Assembly (NCBI GenBank): GCA_037447655.1 | Contig: JBBHKE010002374.1 | Location: 96,513 to 125,813 of the forward strand | Length of the DNA: 29,301 nt | Reading direction: 5' to 3' | Source: Zygnema cylindricum | Lineage: Eukaryota; Streptophyta; Zygnematophyceae; Zygnematales; Zygnemataceae | Part shown: positions 1-9,044 of the stretch, piece by piece | Position numbering within the stretch: the first letter of the stretch is position 1 | Layout: each line of letters starts with the position of its first letter | Position numbers and translations under genes: made by a program | The notes under the pieces: model-generated | Databases searched by the model: none | What the model was told of the DNA's origin: nothing | The model's input: the letters and a program-made list of their open reading frames with translations, nothing else

Positions 1-70
1 GTCAAAATTGCCCTTAATGCCGCCAAGGTACCGAGTATTTTGGCAATATACCAAAATAGTCCACTAGTAG

Positions 71-189
71 TGAGTAAGAGAGAGGTAGAGAGAAAGAGGG
101 AGAGAGAGAGAGAGATATAGACAGAGAGAGGGGGAAGAGAGACAGATATAGAGAGAGAGAGAGAGGGAGAAAGAGAGATGGAGAGAGAA
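71..189. repeat. (GA)n microsatellite, imperfect
   Basis: Purine-rich tract of GA dinucleotides with occasional GGG, TA and CA interruptions. It lies inside the inferred second intron of the transporter gene, where it would be read as a CT-rich tract on the coding (minus) strand. Confidence 0.95.
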
Positions 190-1117
190 TGAGTGATGAT
201 CACCTGATAAAACCATATAACGGTTTTATGAGCCATGGAACCGCCGTAATTCCCGTTAAAACTGCCGTCTAAAATTAATAATCCCGAACTCCCAATTACC
301 ATAGTATCAAAAACCCCATTAAAATTTAAATTAAAATTAAAATTCCTATTTCACGAAAAAACTAAATTCCTTCAAAACAAACCAGATCTTAGAAATATAA
401 TATGATTTGCAGTGAGGTATAAGACCCATAAATAATAGAGTTAACAATAACTGTAATTCAAGTTAAGGAAAAACTTAATAATAACTCTAATTTTGTTTAA
501 AACAAAAAAATTATAACAACTCTTATTCGAGTAAAGCGAAAACTTTGTTGTTACATAGTAAAAAATGTCGAGCATAAACGACTCAAAAAGGAAGGAAAAG
601 AAAAGGGAAATGATAAATACCCCTTTTAAAACATCAAAAAAGATAAAGATATGCTTTCAAAAGAACAAATAACTTTGAAGACAACATAATTATCGTGGTT
701 TATCCCTTCCATAGATACTAAAATTGAAAATAACTCTTAAGTAATGGTTTTTTTTTGACCCAAAATCATAAAATACCGTAAAAGAAAAAAAAAACACACA
801 CATACACACAATAAAAAAAAAAACGGTACACCTTAAGTTAGTTGCTAATTATTCACATCACAGAGGATTTTATTGCTTATTATTATCCACAAATTATGTT
901 TCACCACACACGTGGCTCATTATGGGCAACTAAACTAAATAATGTTATCAACACTAATTTATGTTTTGGCTAAAAAAAAATAACGCACTCGAATCAGAGT
1001 TATCGATATTCATAGGTTTAATAACTCTTTAGTACACCATAACCACTCTATCGAGAGAGAAACCACCACCACCAACACCTTTCTGCTCACCATAATAATT
1101 TGAAATGGCAGAAAATT

Positions 1118-1457
1118 ATGGTTTTTAGGTTTAAGGGATTCGAATTTCTACTTAAAATGGCAAAAAATAAGTTGTAAGATTCAGATTTTCACTTTAAATA
1201 GCAAATAATTAGGCTTTTCAGGGTCAATAAATTATTTTAAGGGTTTTTTAAGGGTCAAAAGGATTTGAATTTTCACTTAACGTGCCCAGAAACTTTGAAA
1301 AGATTCAGATTTTCACTTAAAATGGCAAGTAATTAGCGTTTTTCTGTGGACTTTTCACGGTTTTCAGGGTTTTCTAGGGTTTTCCAAGAGGTTTTTTAGC
1401 GTTTTTCAAGGGTTTTTTAGGATTTTTAGGGTTAAGGGATTCAAAAATTTCACTTAC
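1118..1457 (-). repeat. Degenerate intronic repeats starting at the splice donor
   Basis: On the minus strand the donor context GTAAGTGAAATTTTTGAATC is followed by about four related copies: TTTTAAGTGAAAATCTGAATC near 1325-1305, TTAAGTGAAAATTCAAATCC near 1281-1262, AAAGTGAAAATCTGAATC near 1196-1178 and TTTTAAGTAGAAATTCGAATC near 1158-1137. The first and last are both followed by CCCTTAA(A/C)CCTAAAAA. Spacing is irregular, about 40-125 bp. The first copy contains the functional-looking donor; the others have lost the GT or its upstream exon bases. Confidence 0.6.
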
Positions 1458-3072
1458 CTCAGCTGGGTCAAGACCAAGTTCATCTTTTAAAAAAAATGAA
1501 ACCGCTAATCTCGCCAATCCGAGAACTCCTTGAACAAAATATACGGTGGATATTGCCACAGTATCCGGTGACATTTCTACTCCGAAAAGCTTTAATCCTT
1601 CTTTCGAATCCGTCCTTTTCGTCTCATTTCCTTCGATATTCTCGTTTTCTTCGATAATGTCGTTTTCTTTGGTATAATTTCCGGGTATTGTTTTAACATT
1701 TTGAGAATTTTCTTTGACTGAGTTTGAAGAGTATTTGGAAGAAGAAGTTTTTGAACCCAACAAACCACATCAATTATGAGCAATAATCGTATGAAAATGA
1801 AAAGAAGAAGAAGTAGAAATAAAGAAGAAGTATTACGAGAAATAATTGTATGAAAATAGAAAGAAAGATAAAAAAGTAACGAAGAAGTTTACGAACGACA
1901 CCAATTATGAGCAATAATCATTAGAAAATGGGAAAAAAATAATAGTGAAGAAGGTTTGTGCACCCAAAAAAAACAAAAAATGAAAATGGAAAAGAAAAGA
2001 AAAAAGGAAAGAGAAGTTTCTGAACCCAAAAAACTACACTAATTATGGGCAATAATTGTATGACAATGGGGGGAAAAAAACTGAAAAGTTCTTGGACCCG
2101 AAAAAACACCAAATTATAACGTAACGGTTTATGTCCAAAAGGTGAAACCATATCCTTGTCAAAAAAAAACCACTTTTTTGAATTGCATATATCCAAAAAA
2201 TAGAAAATCAAAAAAATTATCGATTTACGTTTCTATTTATGTCAATCGGTTTGAAGTTTTGAAAGTAACATGTGAAAAAAAAAATATATATATATATATA
2301 TATTTTTGTGAAATTAGTATATCAAATTAGTAATTGAAATTTAAATGTGAAATTAATAAATATAACAGAACATAAATGGATAGATAGATAAACCAATCCA
2401 TAATTTGTAAATTCATTATTATTTTATTCATTACTCTTTTAAATAAATTTTATTGTTACTATTATACAAAAAAAACCTTTAATATTAGTAAAAAAACCAT
2501 CCCAGGTACATAAAAAAAAATAAAAAAAAATGGGTTACCTCCTCCTTACCTCTCTCTGCTTCTTCTAATTTTCCTCCATTGATCCTCCAATCTCTCCTCC
2601 TCCTTTTTGCCTTTTCTGACTCAAATTTTGTCGTTTCTGACACAAATTTTGACGTTTCTGACTCAAAAACTGAGCAAACATTGTCGTCTTTCAAAGATCT
2701 GACACTCTTCACTTGGGATATTCTATTGAATTTTTTTGGTTCAAATTTTTTTGGAAATATTTTTGACATTCCATTGTTTATTTTATTTTTCGGAGATAGT
2801 AGTATATTTTTTTGAAATGCTTTTTCCGAAAAAAACACCCTGTTTTTATGTAAAAAGTATCGATTGGATAAAATATTATTGCTAGAACTAAATTGATAAC
2901 TTGTAAAGTCATAATTTTTCATTTTTCCTGCTAAAATTGTTGAATTTTTATCCTCATTTTTGCAAATACCTTTTCTGAAAAAATCATTTTTGTAAATATC
3001 ACTTTTGCAATTATCATTTTTCTGGCAAATGGTAATTTTTAATATGGAAGAGGATGGTCCTAAAATGGCCAT
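1458..3072 (-). CDS. Folate-biopterin transporter family protein, 5' exons only (partial gene)
   Basis: Likely a plant FBT/BT1-family membrane transporter (major facilitator type) that moves folates or pterins across the plastid envelope. Model: exon 1 at 3072-2550, intron 2549-1718, exon 2 at 1717-1458. Exon 1 starts at ATG 3072 (G at +4) and ends at GAGAGAG|GTAAGG; exon 2 follows a CT-rich tract ending CAG and ends at the donor GAG|GTAAGTG. The two exons join in phase 1 without a stop, giving about 260 codons. Exon 1 (about 174 residues) is low-complexity, rich in K, S, E and N, and could hold a transit peptide, though this is not clear-cut. Exon 2 carries the recognisable part: an acidic linker, then [19 protein letters not shown] and [21 protein letters not shown], matching the first membrane segment of plant FBT proteins. 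The rest of the protein is outside the window. Family call is firm; the exon 1 join is inferred, and a decayed gene cannot be excluded. Confidence 0.72.
1735..2125 (-). repeat. Degenerate tandem repeat across the exon 2 upstream edge
   Basis: About four imperfect units of 75-130 bp read on the plus strand as (G)AAGAAGTTTNTGAACCCAA, then CACCAATTATGAGCAATAAT, then CGTATGAAAATG and a purine-rich tail. Copies start near 1738, 1883, 1953 and 2012, with a weaker one near 2088. The leftmost lies just upstream of, or within, the exon 2 reading frame (minus strand [11 protein letters not shown]), so the array reaches the 3' end of intron 1. Confidence 0.6.
2284..2303. repeat. (TA)n microsatellite
   Basis: Short run of about ten TA dinucleotides in intron 1 of the transporter gene. 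Confidence 0.9.
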
Positions 3073-4341
3073 AGTATTACTTAAACATAAGAAAAAAAAG
3101 GGAAATTATAAAAAATAAAAAATTGTCAAAACAAATAAAAAAACAAAAGCAAGAAACACAAAAAAAACTTTGAATATTTATCTTTTACAAAAGTGATTTT
3201 TTTTCAAATTTCCTTGGAAATTTAAAAAATAGGTTGAATATTTTTCAGAGTTTTTTGGTGATTTATTGAATAACTATATACTTTTTCAAAATATCTAAAA
3301 GAAGAAAAAAAAAAGTTGTACAATTATCAATACTAAATACAGAAATACTAAACACTTTCAAATTTTCAATGTGTTTTAACGTGCGGTACCAATTAATTGA
3401 ATTAAACGTCACCCGTGCGCACTTTATTTAAATTCGTACTAAAAGTTACTGAGCTCTGTAGCTAGATTTGAGAAAAGGTGCCGATCGACGTCTATGGGGC
3501 CGATTTCGCACGTGTCGGCTATTTTAGCTTTTCTACGGTTAAGTTTAGGGCCTTTTTAGGGTTAGCTTTTAGTGCGTGCACTTTAAAGCTATCCTTTAAA
3601 AAAAAGTACTATACGATTTGAAATTTGATTTATTTTGGACTAGACGAGTGGACGTTAATCATTTAAAAGTTGAAAGTTTGAACCTCTGAAACCTTACAAA
3701 GACCATGCTACAGTAAATTTCAACATGGTCTATGTGGATTCGTATGATCCACATATTAATAATTTAAATTACTGTTGATGACACAGTGGCGCTGGGAAAA
3801 ATGGGGCGTTAAAATCCTTTTGACTTGTTGTTACCTGGTCCAAAATGAGCGTGAAACTCTACTATGGACTGCAGCCAGGTGCAGAACTGAACTGTGAATA
3901 CATAGAAGTTGCTGTAACCTTCTACATCGTTCGGTAATACCGAAGATTTCTTGTCAATCTGTTATCAGTTATCTTCGCTGTTCAGTGTTGACCTTAGATT
4001 TAGCCACGTGTAACGGAAGATTTGGAATTCGGACGCGCTGGGCAGCAAAAATGAAAAAACCATGTGGTGCTCTGACGTCTCTGCGCAAAAAGTTAAGGAA
4101 AAGAGGTACGTAGAAGCTGAAATTGTGACGCGTGGACCAGAACTGAGTTTTAGGAAACAGGACACATGGCGTACAAAGTCTTCTAACATACGTCAAAATG
4201 AGCGCATTTTCGTTCGTACCAGGTGTCGTACAATGCCAGATCCACACACATGGAACCATATGGGCAAAGATCTGGGGGAATTCTAAAATCTACAAAAATC
4301 TGCTATTATATTCTCAGCCGTCCGATCATCCAGAAATAGCA
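3073..4341. other. Upstream/intergenic region, no gene recognised
   Basis: The first few hundred bases are AT-rich and would hold the promoter of the minus-strand transporter gene; several A/T runs could act as TATA-like elements but none is decisive. Further right are small stem-loops: GACCATG/CATGGTC (3702-3731), GTGGAT/ATCCAC (3734-3753) and TTCGGTA/TACCGAA (around 3930). The open frames of 70-96 codons at 3965-4286 overlap each other on both strands, and none resembles a known protein. Confidence 0.5.
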
Positions 4342-4349
4342 GTTCATAT

Positions 4350-4655
4350 CATAGTTCAAAAGTAGGCGTTTTTATGGTAGGCCTTTGGTCAGCGCCTTTA
4401 TCGTAAGTTGTGTTATGGGCTTTTCATGTGAACTTCTTAGATCGCTACTCTGATCAGCGACCATCCGATCGTCCGAATCTGACGGTGTAAATAAAATTTT
4501 TTGGTCTGAATGTTTTAATTGTTCCAATTTTTGGTCAGAATGTTTTAATTGGTCCGAATAGTTCCGAATACAATATGGGTCTTAAGGTCATATTGTATGT
4601 TTTGCGTACAATAGGCATATTGTATGGGCCTACTTTCACCTACTTTTGAACTATG
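4350..4655. mobile_element. hAT-like MITE, complete, with 8-bp TSD
   Basis: A 306-bp element with perfect 17-bp terminal inverted repeats CATAGTTCAAAAGTAGG (4350-4366 and the complement at 4639-4655). It is flanked by a perfect 8-bp target duplication GTTCATAT (4342-4349 and 4656-4663). No coding capacity. Inside is a ~31-bp tandem duplication (TTTTTGGTC[T/A]GAATGTTTTAATT, about 4498-4558) and a hairpin near the right end, ACAATATG/CATATTGT. An 8-bp duplication fits the hAT superfamily; the assignment is by that and not by a transposase. Confidence 0.88.
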
Positions 4656-4663
4656 GTTCATAT

Positions 4664-5482
4664 CTTGTTTAATCGGCGCGGTTCCTTTAAAAAATTCGAT
4701 GTATTGTAAATTAAAATTTGAACTCTTCGAGTAAGGGCACTTTCCCAGGTAACTGAAACTTTACTCTAATAACTTTGTTTCTAACGAAGATTCTCCGAGC
4801 AGCTTTCAGAGCATTCTGATGTAAGCGCAAATAACTTGTTACTTCAAAAAGTGACAAGCGTAGACATGTACGAAACATGTGACAGATAAAAGGTACACAA
4901 AATGTTGGGAAACTTCCACTCGGCTTCAATTTCAGTCGTCCACCCGCACGCTCTACAGTTTCTGCCACTTCATAATGTTTGTACGCCACATTGTCGATGT
5001 GGAGGCATTGCAGATATTTAGGGTTTGTGACATTATGAAGTCACGCACGTCAGGCTCAACTATGACAGCGCCGACGTAACAAATTTTAAAACTTTGCGCC
5101 ATGGTTTCTCGATTGTATTTTTTTGTCTTTTCTCACTCTCCTTGCCATCAAAATAAGCCCAAAGATAGTAAAAACAAATTGTTTTCAGAGATCTTTCATT
5201 TGATACCATTATACACGTTTTTCATTGCAATAATTGTGAGATAGACACGGTAGTGGGAGAGGGAGAGAGAGAGAGGCGCTTTCACAAACGTCGCTTTTGC
5301 GAAATTGCATCTGTTGGTCGAGACACCTCCACGAACCCTGTACGAAAAAAAGCGAACGGAAAAAAGTCACGCACAGGCTGTAAACGTGCAGTGGGTTATT
5401 TTTTTGGAACTACGGGCACAAAAATTGCCAAAAACTTCCGACAGGTGCGACAACATTTGCCTATTCGCTCACCTCATGGAAC
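4664..5482. other. Intergenic DNA between MITE and palindrome
   Basis: Contains a diverged dispersed repeat (4741-4835), a short GA-rich stretch (5252-5274), and open frames that show no recognisable protein. Nothing else supported. Confidence 0.5.
4741..4835 (+). repeat. Dispersed repeat Y, copy 1
   Basis: Aligns by eye in direct orientation with 5889-5975. Shared blocks include CCCA.GTAAC, TAA(C)TT...TTTCTAA(C/T)GAAGATTCT and TTTCA.AG..TT(C)..GATGT. Diverged and non-coding; element type unknown. Confidence 0.5.
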
Positions 5483-5520
5483 TATATTTAAAATCACCTC
5501 GCGAGGTGATTTTATATATA
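5483..5520. repeat. Palindrome with CACCTCG/CGAGGTG core
   Basis: A 38-bp inverted repeat without spacer: 19-bp arms with one mismatch. The inner 24 bp (5490-5513, AAAATCACCTCG and its complement) is perfect. Its centre resembles the middle of element X (23864-23910) and the weaker hairpin at 6208-6222, but the flanks are only weakly alike. Confidence 0.85.
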
Positions 5521-5987
5521 ATTTGAAGATGAGCAGAAAGGACGCGAAAGTGGGTCGAAACGCGCTAGACAACAAAATGTATCGCGCTAAACAACAAACC
5601 GCATTACATACAAAGTTTTCAGGGAACGCAACTTGTACGGTGATAATTTCATGTTTTTGGTACGACTGCATATTTTTTCGTTTTTTTCCAAGTTATAGAG
5701 GAAAACGACAAAAAATAAATGTTACTTTAGCACATGAGAAAGGGCCCTTATATCTAATTAATGTACTTAACTTCCAAATATAACGAGTTTTTTGTCCTTA
5801 ACATGAATGCGGAGGTGTAAAGGGAAATAAAATTGATCGAATCAACCGATACCCATTGGCGATCCCGATACATCTATATAAGGATACGCTCCCATGTAAC
5901 CGTTACTTAGTCTTGTAACTTCTTTTTTAATGAAGATTCTTCCTACTACTTTTCAAAGTGTTTCGATGTTTGAAAACAAAATCGTCC
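5521..5987. other. Intergenic DNA before element X2
   Basis: No gene recognised. An open frame runs across the palindrome (5253-5783), but nothing about it looks like a conserved protein. It includes repeat Y copy 2 at 5889-5975. Confidence 0.45.
5889..5975 (+). repeat. Dispersed repeat Y, copy 2
   Basis: Direct-orientation partner of 4741-4835 (see that entry). It ends about a dozen bases before the left edge of element X2. Confidence 0.5.
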
Positions 5988-6207
5988 CTTAAGGGTGAAG
6001 CTCAATCGGGCGAAAAGTGAGGTATTTTACAGAATTTTATAATTTCACATACAATGCCTTACTTCTTTTTGGTGCGTCTTTCATGAACAACATTATACAA
6101 GATAAGATTGTGATTTTCCAAGGGCCTAAGAGGAAAGATTTACAGCCAATTCAATTTTGGTCCTCATCCGCGAAACAATTGCTCAATCCAGCTTTGTAAT
6201 AGCTACC

Positions 6208-6222
6208 CACCTCCAGGAGGTG
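6208..6222. repeat. Central hairpin of element X2
   Basis: CACCTCC-A-GGAGGTG, 7-bp arms with one central base. It occupies the position of the 47-bp palindrome in the copy at 23.9 kb. Confidence 0.75.
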
Positions 6223-6284
6223 AGCACTCCATCACAAAACGTGTAGAATCCAATCACCTGGATAGTATAGATTCATGAGACAAT

Positions 6285-7335
6285 TCCAACTATGAGACCT
6301 CCATTGGCCCACAGAGTAAGCAGCTCACACGAAGCCTCTACGATAACCCTGACCCCTTTGAGTTCCAGCAAAAATAAATGGCACCGTGGCAGACAAAAAC
6401 ACTGAACATCTCCACTCTTATGAAGGCAAGACTCCCCTGAGTTGATAGCAAAAAGAATCTATGAATTTGCTCCCCTGAGCTGTAAGTTATGGAGGGTCAA
6501 AGTTGACTTTTTGTACAGAGGCTCTCTGGGAGAGAGGGTCCTATCTACCAAATTTTCTAAGTCGTATCTCTCTCTAAAACTCTATCTACTAAAGTACGAC
6601 ACCAATCAAAATATTGTGTCGTACAGAAAGGTACAGGTGCAAGTGTACTTTCTGTACAACCATTGTACGACATGGCCAACCAGTCGACACATGTCATATC
6701 AAGATTTGTTCTTCTAATCCTCGGAGATGCCGTAATCCAATGTGGTCTTGCCACGTGTCAATCGATGTGGCGATCACGAAAAACTGCCAAATCGTATTCC
6801 GGGATCTCGGCATCATTCGCGGCCGTCTGATCGAAACTCGGTTTTAATCGCAACCGTCATAAATCGTTGCGCAATATTTGTTTCGCTATCGAAACACAAT
6901 GCGTAGTATCTGTTTCGGAACCATACCGTACTCCGTACTTTACAAACCTGTATCCATGCGCGACGTCTATAGTTACAGATAAATGAATTAGTTCATGTTT
7001 CACAATTCATATATCTGTCAAACCCTATATGTCTCAGCACGGATCCTACACTATAGGATAAAGCTACCGTCTATTTCAGACATGACGGACAGCCGGTACC
7101 AGGATCAAATCCTGGGTCCGTTAAGTATATTTTGGTAAATGTACGAGAATCTACCAGGTGTCTCCTTATCTCTTAAGCAGCATATGCAGCCATTGCTCTA
7201 GCTTCCTCTTCAGCATTGAATGACTGCGACAAGTGTGGGAGCTGAAGAGAGGATTTTGAAGTAGACTGCCTCGGTTTCTTTTGTGCCTTTCATTTTAGAC
7301 CTAGAAAATACTATAAATAACTATTAATTTCTACA
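6285..7335 (-). mobile_element. Solo copia-type LTR (copy A) with 5-bp TSD
   Basis: A 1051-bp LTR on the minus strand, starting TGTAGAAATTAATAG at 7335 and ending near CATAGTTGGA at 6285, flanked by ACAAT at 6280-6284 and 7336-7340. Length and content match the 5' LTR of the copia element at 19693-20746 (1054 bp). It carries the same U3 tRNA-like segment, the ACGTGTC/GATGTGGCGA block, a TATA-like motif (minus strand, ~6517, the GTACAAAAAG region) and the CTCTCTCCCAGAGAG hairpin. No internal coding sequence follows, so it is best read as a solo LTR left by LTR-LTR recombination. The last two bases are GA rather than CA, probably a mutation. Confidence 0.85.
7038..7122 (+). other. tRNA-like fold inside LTR A
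   Basis: Antisense to the LTR. T-arm CCAGG-ATCAAAT-CCTGG (5-bp stem, 7-base loop) at 7099-7115, containing a B-box-like GGATCAAATCC. Six of seven acceptor pairs form between CACGGAT (7038-7044) and GTCCGTT (7116-7122). An A-box-like TACACTATAGGATAAAGC sits at the D-arm position. The anticodon arm is poor, so this is not a functional tRNA gene. Confidence 0.6.
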
Positions 7336-7777
7336 ACAATGGACTACCACACAAATTTTCACACGTCGCAAAGGTCATGTGCCTTTTGACAAGGTGGATA
7401 AGAATCCACCAAAATCATACAAAAAGTATTTTTCAAGAGATTTCTCGTCGCGCCCTTTTTGTCGTCCCTTCAACTTCGTGGTTTCCCCACTTCGAGATTT
7501 TGTTTCGAAAACGCAAGGTTGGAAAAAAAGACATAAAAATTGATAGTGCGTCCGCAAAGAAAAGTGAGTTTTGGTTGTATAATGACATAATACCGATATT
7601 TTGAACAATAGTATAGGATGATATATAACTTTCACATTAAACTTGGTTATTTTGTAAAATTTGACGATTTTAAATTTAAGATCGTGAACTAAATTAAGAC
7701 ACGTAGCTTTACAACCATTACCCAGTGACACCAAGTTCTTGGTATTTTGACTAGTAATATTGTCCGACTGCATTAAG

Positions 7778-7861
7778 TGCTCAATATTACAACCAGTAAT
7801 GTTGTACTATAGCGTGAAGTCCTTAATATTACAACCATTAATATTTTACATACAATTATAG
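7778..7861 (+). repeat. Tandem 42-bp duplication near the end of X2
   Basis: Two diverged units, 7778-7819 and 7820-7861, share AATATTACAACCA(G/T)TAAT.TT and end near ACTATAG/AATTATAG. They align loosely with the end region ACTATTACAGAGACC of the 23.4-kb X element. Confidence 0.55.
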
Positions 7862-7884
7862 AGGCTCTTGATTGAACCCCAACC

Positions 7885-8540
7885 AATGGGTGGACCTCCA
7901 TAACCGAAAACATGAGGTTACTTATTGAACGCTGTACGTTTTTATACATGTTTGTACCTTTTTTTTTCAAGGAAACATTTTTTTTGGATACCTATTAGGA
8001 TTCTCCAAGCATATGGGCGTGAAACTTGACCATTGGATGTTTTGCTTTTCAAAATACGTGCAAAAATTGCGCAAACCATCCCTGGGACACTAACCACATA
8101 CTTTACTTGTACATTTGGTTCATTTGTAAAAGCAGAAAAATATCCACCACGAATACCCGACGATGGGTTTACACGACGTATATGCCATGTGCCTTCCGCC
8201 AGAGTGGGTACAAGTCCACCGGAAGTATCCTTTCACGCTCTTTTTGTCATGCACTAACCTTCAAAATTTGTCGCGCATTTCTACCATTTCGTTTTGTAAT
8301 TTTTATTTCCAATTTCAAATTTCAAATTTGGCGGGAAACTTTTCACACATATAATGAAATACTCCACTCTTATAGATATTAAGTGCAGACTTTCATTTAT
8401 AATAATTTTTGTAGAACTTCAAAATGTGAATACTAACCTACGAGTTACCTCCCAAAATGAGCCACACAAGTGAGAGGTTGTTTATTAACCCGACCTAATG
8501 GCGGATTCTCCAAAATGTCACGGCTAATAAACGTATACAT
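7885..8540 (-). mobile_element. Element X, copy 3, strongly decayed
   Basis: Same order of blocks as X2 and as the inverted copy at 23432-24113: AACCGAAAACATGAGGTTAC (near 7902), AGGATTCTCCAAGCATATGGG (7998-8018), TTTTGCTTTTC (8039-8049), central ACCC-GACGAT-GGGT (about 8155-8168), CATGTGCCTTCCGCCAGAGTG (8187-8207). It lies directly after X2 in the same orientation, as a head-to-tail pair. Ends not defined; the right edge may lie near 8480-8540. Confidence 0.5.
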
Positions 8541-8899
8541 GTGTACTAGTATGCGGCCTTATTATTCCCTACTTTAATTTTGTGATACCTATAGACATTT
8601 ATAAAACCAACGATAATTGTCAAGGCCTACCAAACTTGCACAAATTGTAGACATCCACAAAGCGAATGACAATTGTAAACGTTGAAATAACTAAGGACAA
8701 TTGTGACATTTACAAATTTATGTTGTCAAACCGCATTTTGTTGATTTTTTGTGACATAAGAGGCTTCAAGCTTTCTATCATTTTGGCATCTTGCTCATTT
8801 TTGACAATATCGACGTCATCAATTTTATAAATATTCAGCCATGGCTTACCGAAATATTTTTTTACGATATTATCACTCGATCTCTCATCAAATTATGCC

Positions 8900-8959
<60 letters not shown>

Positions 8960-9044
8960 TTTTAATCTTTCATTTTACATTTGTATTGTTGCATTTCATT
9001 CTAAGAAAAAGAAGGGAGGAGCAACAGCGTGAGAGCGAGTGGGA
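8541..9044. other. AT-rich intergenic DNA
   Basis: No gene recognised. Contains repeated short motifs AATTGTNAA(C/G) between 8610 and 8710 and the long AT microsatellite. Confidence 0.5.
8903..8955. repeat. (AT)n microsatellite
   Basis: About 26 uninterrupted AT dinucleotides followed by a T run. Open frames through it code only for alternating Tyr/Ile and are artefacts. Confidence 0.97.

Larger units (their letters stand above)
1..1457 (-). other. Intron 2 of the folate-biopterin transporter gene (partial)
   Basis: Minus-strand sequence after the GAG|GTAAGTG donor at 1458/1457. It is AT-rich and has no open reading frame resembling the next transporter segment, which in this family continues directly after the LDPAE-type motif, so the acceptor and exon 3 should lie left of the window. 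It contains the GA microsatellite and a set of degenerate repeats near the donor. Seen: donor and absence of the next exon. Inferred: that the intron continues beyond base 1. Confidence 0.6.
5988..7880 (-). mobile_element. Element X, copy 2, split by a solo LTR
   Basis: Aligns, in inverted orientation, with the better-preserved copy at 23432-24113. Left part 5988-6284: TAAGGGTGAAG end, CGAAAAGTGAGGT block (6011-6023), ACAGAATTTT, AACAACATTATAC...AGATAAGATTGTGATTTTCCAAG, TTTTGGTCCTCATCCGCGAA, then the central hairpin at 6208-6222. Right part after the LTR, 7341-about 7880: AAATTTTCACACGTCGCAAAG, CATGTGCCTTTTGACAAGGTG and TTGACGATTTTAAATTTAAGATCG. Without the 1051-bp LTR and one 5-bp duplicate it would be about 840 bp. 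The right end is uncertain because it abuts copy X3. No transposase frame is convincing. Confidence 0.65.

Noticed and set aside
1370-1440. TTTAGGG/TAGGGTT words like plant telomere repeats
   Set aside because: Irregular spacing and mixed spacers; they belong to degenerate intronic repeats rather than a telomeric tract.
5491-5513. Rho-independent type terminator at the palindrome
   Set aside because: The context is eukaryotic and the palindrome has no spacer loop or following gene end.
5253-5783. 176-codon open frame on the plus strand
   Set aside because: It runs straight through the 38-bp palindrome, has no recognisable motif and an implausible mix of basic residues and aromatic tail; likely chance.
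6017-6199. Open frame conserved with the complement of 23818-24156
   Set aside because: The similarity follows from the shared X element DNA; the frame has an alternative start and breaks after ~35 codons, so coding is not supported.
7038-7122. Functional tRNA gene
   Set aside because: T-arm and acceptor are fair, but the anticodon arm does not form properly and the same segment recurs inside every LTR copy.
7778-7861. TAATATTAC, the nonanucleotide of geminivirus replication origins
   Set aside because: It occurs in an AT-rich tandem duplication without the GC-rich stem, iterons or any Rep-like gene nearby.
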